From Malaya genurostris (Eukaryota > Arthropoda > Insecta > Diptera > Culicidae), in the NCBI RefSeq assembly GCF_030247185.1, contig NC_080571.1, forward strand, positions 13,175,631-13,239,630: a DNA stretch of 64,000 bases. Direction: 5' to 3'. The stretch's first letter is position 1; every line of letters starts with the position of its first letter. Under the pieces are notes generated by a model that ran no database searches, was not told where the DNA came from, and saw only the letters and a list, made by a program, of their open reading frames with translations. The translations under genes were made by a program, and so were the position numbers. Positions 45,963 through 58,181 of the stretch are shown piece by piece.

Positions 45963-47810
45963 AGAAATTTTAAAACGTTTCGTTTATGAGGGTCTGAGTT
46001 ATGGATAAATTGTGCTCAAATATTCAATTCCAAATTGGGTAATCAATCGCAAATGGAAACTTTTCAGTCCTATTGATTACACTACACGACATTAATTATT
46101 TGTTATTTGGGATCAGCTGTTCGCTTGTCGATCTCTGACATACTACATCAAAGCATTCGTTGTACTCGTTCCGCTGGTTTCTTTTTTTTTCTATAATCAT
46201 CAAAAATTGATTCGTTATTCATGGTTGTGTGCCTTTCAATGAAAGCTAGTAATAAATACAAATCGTTTGATCATCATCACTGAGCCGTGGCGCAATGTTG
46301 GAGCGTATTAATATCAATTTATAATGTTTTTCCCAGTATCTATTACCCGTACTACAACACTAAATTATAGGTTTCTACCAGCCACATGATCCCACGAAGC
46401 AAAAACATAGCACACGCCCAAAAACTCGCTGAATGTCACATTGAAATACAAAAATAGAGCAAAAATGCATTCGGAGGGTCGGTCGGTCAGAACTGCATAT
46501 GCATATGAGCGGATTATGGTTGGTTATAGATGCAACCGGATCGACGTGCATTAAACAGATTTAACTTGAAACTTTGCATAACCACACGCCGCAGCTCGCC
46601 AACAAAACGTAGAAAATTTCCATCTGTGGCATTCCGAGTTGATTTCGCATCGCAGATTACGGTATTTGTCCAAAGTTAAATAATTCAACTTTTTCTTGGC
46701 AGAATATATCAGATTTTATGATTTATTTATTAATTTATTCTCCCGAAAAGAACAACTCAAACTGTCATACAAAACGAAACGCCATCGTTTGGCAGCTCAG
46801 TGCATGACGTTGACGATGATTGTGAACGTCTCCTTAATTTATGCATACATACAGCGCAGTTTATTGTCGAATGCCTAACGAAACGTGTGAAGCAGGCTTA
46901 ATGCTGGCGAAATGCAAAACTTCTCCATCGCAGTTGAAGTTGGTAGCACTCGTTTCCCATAGCAGGCCATGACCACGACGAGGAAGAGAATAATAATTAC
47001 AATAGTTGCGATAACAGGTGGAAAATTTTGATCCTTCTGACTCGTCCGACGAGCTTTGTGATGCAGCTTTCCAGCAATTTTCGTTATTAGCCGGATGGAG
47101 TTAAGGATAGTTGATCTGGAAAATTCAGCTTACTGCTGTAAGTATCCCGACCTACGAATAAAACCGGTCCCGACACTGGACCGTAGCGTAGCAGTGCAGC
47201 GCTGTCCAAAAATGCCGATAGGAAATGAGCGGATGATAGCTGAAGGGAGACCCCCCACCCTCCCCGTTAGACCTTCGTCAGAGGATAGAGCGAACGAAGT
47301 ACGGCGTTAGTCACTTTCCTAATTTATATTCAACCCAAATCGGTCCAAAGTAGCCCTTGAGTGTGTAGTTGCTGGCCATTGTCGGAACAGTTTTATTCGA
47401 ACTCTGGAGGAGCGAGACGCCTTTTGGTGTCTGGTTGTCGGTGTTCCGTGATGTTCCAATGAATAAATTTAATTAAAACTTGAAAATTGTGTTGTTTCTC
47501 AATTATAAGCTTTTTGCTCGTTTCGTTTCTCTCAGTTCGAGTTTTGGGAGGTACCGTGTGTGGGTGTGTGTGGAAATTTAGAACTAATCGCTTGAAATAA
47601 AAAGAACTAATCAATAGAAAGACTTTCCGATGTCCTTCCGGAAATCGGTCAGGCAAATCGAACCGGTAGTTTGATGAAAAAGCAATTACCGTCAATAAGT
47701 AAAAGTTGAAAAGCTCTCCTAAGCACTTTTTCGTTCAATGGAAATCTGTTTACGAAACGTGTAAAAACGTTACAGACAACTTTACCTCGATACTTTAAAA
47801 TGTATCCGAA
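45963..47810. other. Unassigned spacer
   Basis: No gene recognised. A good donor (CTGCT|GTAAGT at 47138) follows a short open frame from 47095, but no matching exon was found. Confidence 0.4.
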
Positions 47811-48004
47811 AATGACGTTCTCACTTCCAATTTCGCATTCACTTCGCTTACATGTCACTTCACTTGATTTTCCCTATTACCAGTATCACGCACAGTGAAG
47901 TAATCTCTGTAGTGAAAAAAATCATCTTGGTGATGTGGTGTTCGTAATATAACGCCAAGCTCATCTAAGTAATTAATGTTTTCTCTGAAGCGACTTCCGT
48001 TATA
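47811..48004. repeat. CACTTCACTT-type repeat, copy split by a Tc1/mariner element
   Basis: Contains ACTTCACTTGATTTTCCC, CCAGTATCACGC and CAGTGAAGTAAT, which recur at 49180-49260. CTCATCTAAGTAATTA and a CGTTATAAAG block match 49818-49868. The 48005-48832 element interrupts it. Confidence 0.7.
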
Positions 48005-48832
48005 AAGACTGTGCCAGAAAGATATGGACGCAACCAAAAACCGCTGCCATTTCGCAATGGTTCAGAATCTGTTAATTTTTATGGCTGCGTCCTGTTATTT
48101 ACACTCTTCTGTAACCACTTGTGCAGTTGTTTGTTCGTTTTCATTAGTTTGTTCCGAAATGCGTGGACTTTCAGCAGAACAACGTCGAAAATTGTGTACA
48201 AATGGTGCACAGAACGCTGACTGTCACTGAGAAAGATAGCAAAAATGGAAGGAGTAAGTGAAAAAGCCGTGCGAAATGCAATCAGGAACTTCGGTGAGGA
48301 TAACACCTTTGAGGATAAACCGAAAACGGGTCGAAAAAAGGTCCTGCTAACCCTCAGTTGGATAAACGGATTCTGAAGGCGTTCGGGCAAAAGAAGGAGG
48401 TTTCAGTTCGGGATGTGGCCAAAAAAGTGGGCACTTCGAAATCAAATGTTCTTCGTGCTAAAGAACGTTTAAATTCTTGAACCTATAAGAAGCAGAAACA
48501 ACCAAAACGTAGTCCGAAACAAGAAGCATCGATCAGGCCGAGAGTTCAAAAGCTGTACAATACGATTCTTGCTGGAAATTTGAACTGCATAATCATGGAC
48601 CACGAAACCTACGTGAAACTCGCTTTCAAATCCTTGCCGGGACCACAATATTATACGGTGCGAGAAGGGCAAGTGGTAAACCAGTCCGAGACATCGATTG
48701 AAGTCGAAAAATTTGGTAAGAAAGCTATGGTCTGACAAGCAATTTGTAGCTGCGGTAAGATATCGAATAAAATTTGAATATGAATTATTTACAGCGAAAT
48801 CAAAGTGCGTCCATATATTCTGGCACAGTATT
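48005..48832 (+). mobile_element. Deleted Tc1/mariner (DD37E-like) element
   Basis: Inverted ends read CTGTGCCAGAAAGATATGG on the left and, reverse-complemented, CTGTGCCAGAATATATGG on the right. TA lies outside both (48003-48004 and 48833-48834). The flanking repeat has an uninterrupted paralogue near 49855-49885, an empty-site check. It is 828 bp because the transposase gene is cut after its first Asp block. Confidence 0.83.
48165..48765 (+). pseudogene. DD37E-like transposase, truncated and broken
   Basis: Plus-strand pieces in several frames read RGLSAEQRRKL (N terminus), KMEGVSEKAVRNAIRNFG (helix-turn-helix), DVAKKVGTSKSNVLRAK, and then CIIMDHETYVK with SLPGPQYYT and KFGKKAMV. The last blocks align with MDDETCVK, TLPGPQYFT and KFGRKVMV of the transposase at 12410-13453, so both belong to related families. 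The second Asp and the Glu are deleted. Stops and frameshifts also occur, including TGA where Trp is expected near 48733. Confidence 0.75.
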
Positions 48833-48834
48833 TA

Positions 48835-49320
48835 AGGATCTCATTCATTCTACCATGTAGTCATACCTATAATAAGGGTCACAATCACTTCACTTCACTC
48901 GCCGTGTAGTGATACCGGTAATAACATAAGGGCCGACAATTGGACTACCAGATAAAATTAAATCAATGTCGCAGGCATGGTGGCTCCGGACCAAAAATCT
49001 CGAGCGCGAGCACACTTCGGAAGCGTGTTTAGCCATGCTGATGCAGAATCTTTCCAGCCTGAGCCGAATGGTATATAACACTAAAAGTTTTCGATCAGAA
49101 GTCGGGTTCTCCAGCAATTTTGCCATTCAGAATGGCAAAAGCTATTAGTTGTTGGCCCTTATTATCGTTCTCACTTCACTTCCACCTTCACTTCCCTTGA
49201 TTTTACCTATTACCAGTATACCTTCAGTATCACGCTCAGTGAAGTAATAATCACTGTAGTGAAAATTCCATCCACATTTTTGGTGATTTGATGTTCGTAA
49301 TTGTAGAAGTAAGCATCAAA
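48835..49320. repeat. Mixed MITE fragments (AATAAGGGCC and CACTTCACTT families)
   Basis: ACATAAGGGCCGACAAT (48922) and, inverted, TTGTTGGCCCTTATTAT (49150) bracket a segment holding GAGCCGAATGGTATATAACA, a piece of the MITE family seen at 41730 and 53575. CACTTCACTT copies follow to 49320. Boundaries are approximate. Confidence 0.55.
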
Positions 49321-49968
49321 GAAGCAACAACAATAACATATAACAGAAAAATAAATTAATAAATCAAATCGTTATTAATACAGAACATATTTTATTCAAA
49401 CATCAAAAGAAAAACCATTATGAATACTTCTGTTATAAAACACTATCCTCGAAGCATAATAATTGGGCTTGAAATGCCTGAACGATGCCTGTTCAATGTA
49501 AACTGCAAGTTTAACAAGTTTACTATGGGAGGTGTGGCTTAAACCAATCGTCAAACTTGTCGGGTGGAGCTTTCATCAAACATCAATACGCTATAAAACT
49601 ACTAGTGGCTCGCACATACGATTCATTCCATTAACGAACGGCTCAACGGACGTACATACACTTCAGTAGCAAAATCTTCTGCTCTGAAAACGAAATTTTC
49701 TGTGGGCAGTAGGCCACAGTTACCTTGGCAACGGCAGTCGCGAGTCTCCAGTTCAGTGTCAGTATGGCGGATCAACAGCTACGCAGTCAACCTTCAACCG
49801 AAAATCACGACTGTAATAACAACAAGCTCATCTAAGTAATTACTTTTTTCTCTGTAGTGACTTTCGTGATAAAGACCTGCATTCACTTCACTTGGTTTTC
49901 ACCGACGACACGACCAGACGCTCCGAAGAAAAATTGGAATAAAAAGTGTTCGTGAGCGATTTACCACC
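49321..49968. other. Spacer with repeat fragments
   Basis: No gene recognised. 49818-49915 is a relative of the repeat at 47955-48004 and continues into CACTTCACTTGGTTTTCACCG. Confidence 0.45.
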
Positions 49969-50234
49969 AGCAAAGACATCATATTAACAAGATATCCAGC
50001 TCTCACATTTCCCGAACAAATCATTGGCAACATCCTTTTTTGCGAGCATGTCGCCCCCAGACGAGCCCGCATCAAATCTTATACATAGAAGTAGAGGAGA
50101 AAAATGTCAAATTCGTGAGCGCCAAAATAGCAGGGTTGCGCACCCATACAATTGACATGATATGTTGAATGTGATGCCGTGCGATGGCGTTGCTGAACTG
50201 AAGATTGACTTCGCTCCAAGCTGACAGGGTCTGC
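49969..50234 (+). repeat. 260-bp direct repeat, copy 1
   Basis: From AGCAAAGACATCATATTAAC to AAGCTGACAGGGTCTGC. High identity to 52329-52584 in the same orientation, with a 10-bp indel (GCCGTGCGATGG-region present here). Confidence 0.88.
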
Positions 50235-50639
50235 CACCAGTTACCATAAATATAGCGACCCCTTGAAAATGACAAAAAACTAACTATTCGAGCAACACTG
50301 TTTCAGTTGCTATGAACTAGTTACCGAGGAGCACCAGAATAAATAAACAAACAGTTTGAAATAGTTATGGAATTATTCCACATTTCATTATTAAAAATAT
50401 TTTACAATTTTTCATTATTCGGAAGTGCACTCGACGTTCGAATGGAACGCAATCACTAGACGGAGTGTGTGCTATTGTTAATAACGCTGCTAGTTGCTTG
50501 GAACAAGACTTCATAAATGCTTTGAAATCACCTCAGAAATCTGGTTACCGGTTACATAGATCTAGCCCAATCGGCACTTCAAAGTTCAGTCCAGCAAGGG
50601 CAATTACAAACTACCCAGTGAAATTTGTAGACCCGCATA

Positions 50640-50730
50640 AGTCCGATCATCGGTCCGATTATCGGACCGATTGAGCACGATATAGGGCCGATCGTAGCGC
50701 TTCAATCGGCCCGTCATCGGACAATTCTGC
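50640..50730. repeat. Palindrome-rich CCGATNATCGG cluster
   Basis: CCGATCATCGG, CCGATTATCGG and GGGCCGATC/TCGGCCCG occur within 90 bp, giving several overlapping hairpins. Confidence 0.65.
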
Positions 50731-50892
50731 ACCATTTGCATCAACCGCGTCGACATAAAAAAAAGCTTTATGTTTACATTATGCATCGCTAGAGAAACAG
50801 AGCGAAGGGATATCAAACAAAGCATTTTCGAGCCGACATCTTCCCGATAGGGTGTGAAAGAGTGTTAAACATTCTTTTGTTTCGATCATAGA

Positions 50893-50990
50893 GGCTTTAA
50901 CCTTTAGGTCATTCGCCTCTTAGGGCCAGAAAAACTCTGACCCTATGTTCGAGGTTGGAAATCCAACCCCGATATATCTCATCACCTGAG
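50893..50990 (-). mobile_element. Decayed SINE fragment
   Basis: GGTCATTCGCCTCTTAGGGC and GGTTGGAAATCCAACCCC match the SINE at 39672-39803 with a damaged B box. Confidence 0.5.
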
Positions 50991-51439
50991 TAATCAGACA
51001 TCCGCTCTCTGCTTTGGTATATCTTCACTCTTTTGTTCTACCGATACACTATGCAAGCTCGAAACGCAATCAAAAGCTCTCTTGCACGATGCGTCCGATG
51101 TTCGGATTTACTGGGTAGTGACGTTGAACAGGCACGTTCAAAATTTTTGACAACCTTAAACAATGCTGATATGTCCACCAAGTTTATAGAAACACTGTGG
51201 TCACCTGGAGTTATCAAAAAGTCTACATTCAATCGGCTTGGTGGACTAGTTTTAAACCAGGAAGCTCGAGCAAAACTTTAAACGAGGAATGTAATTCTGG
51301 GAACATTATGAAAGTGATAAATGCTTAGTTAGATGAATATATTCCCTCTGAAGATAACACACGAGAAGTTTTTATTGCCTTAAACAACCGAAATCAAATT
51401 TTTGTTAGTCAATAATATTCGTTGCCGGTACGGTACGCC

Positions 51440-51885
51440 ACTACGAATTACATATTCGTTATGAGACAAGTACTCCAGAAGTGTCGAGAATACAACGCGC
51501 CATTGACTTCAAAGCGACATACGACACAATCGCTATGGCAGATTATGCAGCTATGGCAGATTATGCACGAATGCGGATTTCCGTATAATTTGACGTGATT
51601 GGTCGAAGCAACGATGGATACAGTAATGTGCTACGTCCAAGTATCTGGGACGCTCTCGAGTCGTTCCAAGTCTCAGAGAGGGCTACGGCAAGGTTTTGGA
51701 TTCTTTTGTCTCTTGTTCAATATTGCTTCGAAGAGCGCGGATCAACACGATCTTCCGAAAGTACGTACAGCTCTTTGGCTTCGCCGACGATGTTGATATT
51801 GTGACCGTGACTTTGAGAAGATCATGGAAAGAAACATCGAGCTGATAGCCGAAGCTAGAGGTATCTGACTGGCTAGAAAAAGATA
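51440..51885 (+). pseudogene. Non-LTR reverse transcriptase fragment
   Basis: Pieces in changing frames read IDFKATYDTI, LWQIMHECGFPYNLT, LVEATMDTVMCYVQVSGTLS, then LRQG and LFNIAS, and LFGFADDVDIV with the RT active site at 51780-51791. These are the palm-domain blocks of a LINE RT of the kind often annotated as endonuclease-reverse transcriptase in mosquitoes. An 18-bp tandem duplication (GCTATGGCAGATTATGCA) lies at 51531-51566. No endonuclease or ends were found; clade unassigned. Confidence 0.75.
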
Positions 51886-52328
51886 CAAATTAAAACAAAA
51901 TGACTTAAAACTCTCTGAAAGAATAAATTTAATACCTGCCAGCGGCCAACTACACTCAGTGGTTTCGTTTCAAGTGAGAATCTCTTGTTTTTGTTTACAT
52001 TCCATAAGTAGTTACCAAGGCTACTGGTAACTGTTTTTCAAAATCAATAACTTACCAACTTGTGTTGCCAGTTCCAACATTTTTTCAAGCAAATCCGTTT
52101 TGACATTACCAGTTACTGAGGGGTAGTTAAATTTGCGATACAGTTTTGATAGTCGAGTGGCAGGTCGTGTCGTCGTTTTCACCGTAAAGTGATATCTGTA
52201 ATAAGGGCCGTTGACTTCATAAAGAGTAGTATTCGTCTTTCAGTACACGGAATTGGAACCTTGCTGAAGAAAAAAATGCACCTCGACATTAAAAAGGTAC
52301 ACGAGCTGCTATTGAACAAGTCTCGTAA
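51886..52328. other. Unassigned spacer
   Basis: No gene recognised; GTAATAAGGGCCGTTGAC at 52200 is a relative of the AATAAGGGCC repeat. Confidence 0.4.
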
Positions 52329-52584
52329 AGCAAAGATATCATATTAACAAGATATCAAGCTCTCACAATTCCCGAACAAATCATTGGCAACATCCTTTTT
52401 TGCTAGCATGGCGCCCTCAGGCGAGTCCGCATCGAATCTCGTACATAAAAGAAGAGGAGAGAACTGTCAAATTCGTGCGCGCTAAAATAGCAGCACTGCG
52501 CATCCATACAATTGACATGATATGTTGAATGCGATACCGTTGCTGAATTGAAGATTGATTGCGCTTCAAGCTGACAGGGTCTGC
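52329..52584 (+). repeat. 260-bp direct repeat, copy 2
   Basis: Second copy of 49969-50234, 2.36 kb downstream, same orientation. Ends at the same CTGACAGGGTCTGC. Upstream flanks differ, so the boundaries are those of a dispersed element and not of a larger duplication. Confidence 0.88.
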
Positions 52585-52839
52585 TTATACTTTAAAGATT
52601 GTTCTGTTCAGAAACGAGTGGCGCAGTACGGTGAGATGCTTTCCATCAAGAGGGAAATGTGAAAAAATGTTCTCCATGACGTAAGCAATGACATTCGTCT
52701 TTGACGTATGCGTTTAGAAGATCTATTCCTTCTTGCTTCCTTTTTGGGAGCAAAACATTTCAATTAAAATCGTTAATAACCCACGAAGGTCAACAAACCA
52801 CATGCCAATGCTGTCAAAACAAATTTTTGACTCTTATTT

Positions 52840-53270
52840 CCAATTTCGGAACCAGTAACTCAGGACCGGTATAACTGAAGTCGGTTGTTCATTCAGCCAT
52901 AAATGACCATAACAAAATCAACTAACAACATACAGCCACATAATTATTATTTTGAAACAGTATTGAGTCAAATTTAGAAAACAGTTTACGTATTTTACAA
53001 CTTCTCTTTTATTGGCAGTTTGAAATATTAGAAACTCTTCGCCTTGTTATTCCAGAACCGAAAGTCAGAAAGCCATTAATGGGACATTTCATTTGAATCT
53101 AAGTTGTATTAGAATCGGATTCTTGAATCGGAAATCGGATCCGGATAAAATTTAATAACAACCTATGGGACCAACAGAGTTTTCATTTGAATCTGTTAGC
53201 GGAAATCGGTCCTGCCAACTACGAGAAAATTAAGTTACATTATGTGCCCCATACACACACAGTAAGGATA
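52840..53270 (+). mobile_element. MITE-family fragment (GGAACC...CATTTGAATC)
   Basis: Contains TTTCGGAACCAGTAACTC, CATTTCATTTGAATCTAAG, CCTATGGGACCAACAGAG and a short CATACACACACAG, in the same order as the copies at 41380 and 61020. Confidence 0.7.
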
Positions 53271-53570
53271 GTCGGGAATGCAATTTTTTCAACCGAACCG
53301 ATCAAAAATTAAAAAATTTTCATTCGTACCCGACCGAAAACAATTTTTCTTCCTAACCCGCATCCGACTCGTAAAGGTAAAAAAAAAGAATCTTCAAACG
53401 TACCCGACCCGAACCTTAAACAGATCGAGTATTAGGGTTCGGAAACCCGACCAAACTGGAAAAAATCGTCACCCGTCCTTGACCCGAACCCTGCTAACAT
53501 TTTTGCCTTTCTCTACAGTAAGGTAATAGAATTGCTCAAAAACCCGAGCTTCGATCGGAGCCTCGGAGAT

Positions 53571-53945
53571 CCCTAGTGTTATATACCATTCGACTCAGCA
53601 CGACGAGATCGGAAAATGTCTGTGTGTGTACCTTTCGAGTCTACTCTATACGCTCAATTCTTCTCAGTGATGGCTGAACCGATTTCAACAAGCTTAGACG
53701 CGTCGGAAAGTTACTATTGGGTTGTGTACCAATTTCGAATATCAATTGGGTATCACTTCCGGTTACGGAGATATAATGGTATAACTGACTTAACTGACCA
53801 AATGAATATTTTTCACTTCGTTTATTTTTATTTCCGAAGTTGGCTGAACCGATTTCAACTAGCTTAGGTTCGTTGAAAAGCTACTATTGGGTTGTGAATC
53901 AAGTTCGAAGATCGATATAATGGTATAAGTGACATAACTGACGAA
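53571..53945 (-). mobile_element. MITE-family fragment with internal tandem duplication
   Basis: Inverted relative to the family (TATACCATTCGACTCAGCACG at the left). Two tandem blocks share TGGCTGAACCGATTTCAAC, CTACTATTGGGTTGTG and ATATAATGGTATAA, offset about 160 bp (53670 and 53830). Confidence 0.7.
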
Positions 53946-54325
53946 ACACGTCCTTTTCTCTCAGCGCCCCCTCCCCCTCACAATATTTCATGGAATTTGC
54001 CGCCCCTGGCAAATCATATCCTACATGAAATTCCCATGAACGTATACAAATCAGTACATTACAGATAATTCTGCATTCTGAATGCCAACTATAAACACAG
54101 TCTAGATGACAGACTAGATGCTTTTGATAGAGTAACGCGGCGCCATATTTGTATGGTATTTTAAATATTTGAACGATTTGTGTTCAATAAGTTCTGGAGG
54201 TATTCATACTTCCTTTTCTAAGTTAGCGTTCTAGTTTATATTCACGTGTTCGTCAAATCCTTAAGGGTCCCTATCCTTATCACTATTTTTTGCAGCCATG
54301 TTTTTGAATATTTCACATTTCGAAG

Positions 54326-54345
54326 AGCTGAGCTGAGCTGAGCTG
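54326..54345. repeat. (GAGCT)n pentanucleotide
   Basis: Four GAGCT units leading into GAAGTAGATCGCCCGTAG. Confidence 0.75.
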
Positions 54346-54429
54346 AAGTAGATCGCCCGTAGTTGCACTTCGTGATTGTCCGAATGAGTGGAAATATACA
54401 ATGAACCAAGAAAATTAAGCAAGAGTCAT

Positions 54430-54560
54430 ATATGTTAGTATAAATTTATGAACCTGTAATCTGGACCTTAATTCTGAAACTGGATTTTGAAACAAAACTT
54501 TAAACCAGAAATTAAGCTCTGAATTCAAGTGGACTAGAATCAAGGTTCTGAATGCAGTTT
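54430..54560. repeat. Degenerate GAACTGAATTC minisatellite
   Basis: ATTCTGAAACTGGATTTTG and AATTAAGCTCTGAATTC words as at 34-36 kb. Confidence 0.6.
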
Positions 54561-54807
54561 CTAATTTTGTACCATAACCCAATAAAAAAAAATCGGTTTT
54601 CCTGATACAGATTCAGCATTCAGAAGCTGTATGCGATTACTGATAATTTGTTGCTGCTGGTTGAGAAGACAAGCTCGACACGACATCCGATTAGCGAATA
54701 AGAGCCCGACCTGAACGTTTCACATTTTCTCAGAGTTTTGCTTGCTTTATGATACATTAATACTGTATAAAATATTCATTTCGACCTAAATAACAATGAG
54801 ATATTCT

Positions 54808-54992
54808 TTTTGTTTACTTTCTCTTTCGATTAGTATTACGGTACTCTTAGCAATCCTTATCTCCTATTTTTAACTGGTAATAATAACTAAAGCTATCATC
54901 TTCGTATCCGCACTGCAAAAAATACCAAAATAAACAGGAATATTTTGCACTAATCGAAAGAGAAAGTAAACAAAAAGAATCTCCGCTACCCC
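54808..54992. mobile_element. Hairpin MITE, short relative of 17947-18190
   Basis: Inverted arms ATTCTTTTTGTTTAC...CTTTCTCTTTCGATTAGT (left) and its complement (right, 54953-54992), separated by about 100 bp. The core TTTGTTTACTTTCTCTTTC is shared with the hairpin near 18 kb. Confidence 0.78.
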
Positions 54993-55497
54993 GATACTAC
55001 ATTACATAATGATACTATTCTGGTTTTAAGTTAGTCGTAATTGAGATTAGTAAATACCCTTGGCATCTTAGAGCTTAAGCAGTGTGCCTTAAAATTATAT
55101 TATAATATTGAATAAAAAAAACCTATCAAATATTGAAATTATACTTTTTGAGAGTAGCACCAGAACACCGCATCGCACTCCCAGTGATGCGAACTCTTCT
55201 CCCATAACCTTTGAATATTTCACATTTCGGAGATAAAACAAAAGAGATTTTCGAAAGACTTCTATTAATCGGAAAATTATGATGCACGAGTTTATCGGCT
55301 AACGAAATGCTTTGGAAAAAATACTGCTGTATTGTCCCACCGTATTATATATCATACGTTTAAATGTTAACAACAATTTTTTATTGTTTAACTTATATTT
55401 TTGGAATTTCGCTACTGAAATAACTAATTTGAACCTTTGACAATGGATTGTCAAGAAATGGAAGTATTACCTATAGTCTCGAACATACACACTTAGA

Positions 55498-55945
55498 AAA
55501 ATTCTCAGAACTCGGTAATTTTTTACCGAATTTTCAACAGCTGAACCAAGTTCCTGCTAGGCCGCCATGTTTTCGTGACCATCATCTTTTCCGCAAAGAC
55601 GAAAACAACGAAGAAGTATATAAGTTCGTTGTTGCTAAATATCTGTGATATTTAGCTGTGAAAGTTGATTTTTTTATGTTTGATTATAAATGTGATATAG
55701 TTATGAAACGTGCGCTGCCAAATTGTAATACTGACTTTCACAATCAATGAAGTGTTGTATTTTACTTCATTTTGTTTACTTTGCTCTCACTGACTTGCTA
55801 GCTTTGATGGCCCCGAAGGACTGAGATGTTGGTTACGATAGCACTAGCTGGAGCGCCTTATTGTTGCCACCGGGCTGAGCTGAACTGTAATCAGTTCGGT
55901 AATTAAATTGATTACCGATCGTTCGGTAATTTCTGAACTGTCAAA
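55498..55945. mobile_element. Candidate MITE with CGGTAATTTTTTACCG ends
   Basis: Left end ACACTTAGAAAAATTCTCAG followed by a hairpin TCGGTAATTTTTTACCGA; near the right end an inverted relative reads ATTACCGATCGTTCGGTAAT then TTCTGAACTG. No target duplication was established. Confidence 0.45.
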
Positions 55946-57710
55946 CAACTACCGTAAACTGTAAACCAAATGGATCTAACTGATTGGTCGGTAATGTTTT
56001 GTTTTTTTATTTTCCTTTGGTTAAAATTCTTTTATTTTCGGATTTTAGAAAACTACACATATTCACAAAAACGAATGAAGAAATTTTCAACTAGTGCTCT
56101 ACTACAGCTGTTAGGTATTAAACTTCTAAAGTGAACACGTATTGAAATATAGGAACTTTTACATACTGGAAGAAATTTTCCAGTGGTCATTAGACAGAAT
56201 AGAATAAGTCCAAAAGGAAAACGTGAGATTGTACTATTTATTCAGTAAGTATAATAATTACAAATTATTATTGGTTATTTATATAATGCACCTTCCAGAT
56301 CCTGCTTTCACCAATCGACGACGAATCAATGGACGAAGGTGCAAATAGTGAGCCTTTAGCCCCCAAACCTCACCGAATGGTACAGAGGCTGCCTCCCCCA
56401 CAAGGAAAAAGGTATCGAAGAGACCCAGTACCATGAATAATTCCGTTGTTACATAACATCTATTAGCTTTAGGGATCCCAAGCAAAGTCGAACCGATTGA
56501 TTTTAGAATTGCTCGTTTTAATGCGCCATATGACAAATTTAGACAAGTAACCATACTTTCCAATCACCTAACAAATCTTGAACTTCTTGCCTGTAGCAGA
56601 AATGTGGGGTTCAATAAAATCAAAATTGGAACAATCATTAGCAGCAGTAAGTTGTTAAATTGGTTTTATTCGGAGCACAACGAGAAAAAAACAACTCAAA
56701 AACTTCCTTGGTTAGTGCTAGCATGGGGGGAAAAAGACTTCGCCGCATGAAAACTGCTCATTAAAATAACCTATTGAAACGGAACGGAAGTCTTCGGCAA
56801 AACTCCGAACACCCTCCCCCTAGAAACGCTTAAACGGACAGCAAATCCAATTCAATCCGTATCACAACAAACCGGGGATTCCGCGGGGACAACGAGAACA
56901 AAAACGAGTCTCAAAAAATGCTGCTGCAAAATACTTGGAGCACAACTTTTTTTCCATCTTCGACCAGGGACAGTCGAGCGCGACGGAATCGTATTAGAAT
57001 TAATTGAAAATAAAAAGAAGGAAAAAAAATTTTCTATCGGACGAGAAAAAGAAATCCAACTGAAACGAAATAATTATCTCCCGAGAAGTTGTGAATCGGA
57101 GGGAAGAGCATTGATGAATCGTTCAAGTTTTTTTTCATTCGGTTGTTGTTTTTTTTATGTCCTTTTGTCTAGTTTATCAAGGTGTCACAGGACGCCGGAG
57201 AACTCGTTATGAGAATCTGGAAAGTTATAACCGTTCACACAATTGATTGTCTAGCAAACAAAGGGTCCACAGAAAGTTTGAATTGTTTGCTTGCAAACTA
57301 GGCCCGGGCTTAATTATGTCAATGATTGCACAGTAAAGTAGATGGAAGTGTTTATTGCTACAATTCTATTTGAATTAGTTCCTCCTTCTTCTTTTAATTG
57401 CGGATTACGCGCTTTGGGTTTCAAAAGAGTCAGGGTGTTTCTTTCACAAAACGTTACGTAAATGAATCCCAAGATAAACTTTCATTGTTTTTTATTAATA
57501 CGTGTTTGTCCAATAAATGTACTTTTAACCTAATTGTTTGTTTTCAACAACAAAGCGCTTTGAATCATGTTTTCCTTAATTATTGTTTTGTTTTTAGACT
57601 ATCTTCGGAAGGACATGCGAACTTTGTAAAATGTCCCAAAAGTTAAACGAAGTAAAAGATGAAAACAATTTTAAACAAAATCAAAAGAATTTTTTTCCAA
57701 TGACATTTTT
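55946..57710. other. Spacer downstream of Nap1
   Basis: No gene recognised. The minus-strand frame 56279-56563 is open for 94 residues but has no known motif. A GC-balanced block lies at 56700-57010. Confidence 0.4.
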
Positions 57711-57716
57711 TTTATT
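57711..57716 (-). other. Candidate poly(A) signal of Nap1
   Basis: TTTATT on the plus strand, AATAAA on the minus strand, about 470 bp past the Nap1 stop codon. Other AT-rich candidates exist, so this is tentative. Confidence 0.3.
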
Positions 57717-57847
57717 AGAAAATTATAATAATCCTAAGAAATACAGTAAACTGCTCATTTGATCAATTCTTGGAATTCGAAATGAGATGTCAACGTAGAA
57801 AACAAGAAGATGCATTAGTTCTGTAGTTTGTCTGACTGGCTGGAAGC

Positions 57848-57868
57848 AGGCAGGCAGGCAGGCACCAC
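57848..57868. repeat. (GGCA)n tetranucleotide
   Basis: About five GGCA units within the predicted Nap1 3' UTR. Confidence 0.7.
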
Positions 57869-58181
57869 CATGCAATGATGTTACGCCACGGGGAGGACTA
57901 ACTTCGAGATTGCAACGGCAAAGTCAAGCAAGCTTGTAATGTTAGGAATCAATTTGCGACGGATTCAGCTGATAGTTTTTGTTACTTCCTTGCCGAACTA
58001 GCGGCAGGATCAACATCATTTTATATATCAATATAATATGCATTCATTTTTATATATATGCGAACGGGAGCGTGCTTGAGTTTTATGAGTGTGTGTGTGT
58101 ATCTGTGTGTAGTTATAGAACACGACTAAAATCATCTTCAAAATATAGACTGAAACGCAAATGATAAGGATATTGATTCCA

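Noticed and set aside
47095..47143. ATG frame ending in a GTAAGT donor
   Set aside because: Too short, upstream frame is closed and no partner exon was found.
56279..56563. 94-codon minus-strand frame
   Set aside because: No signal, domain or splice support; left as unassigned.
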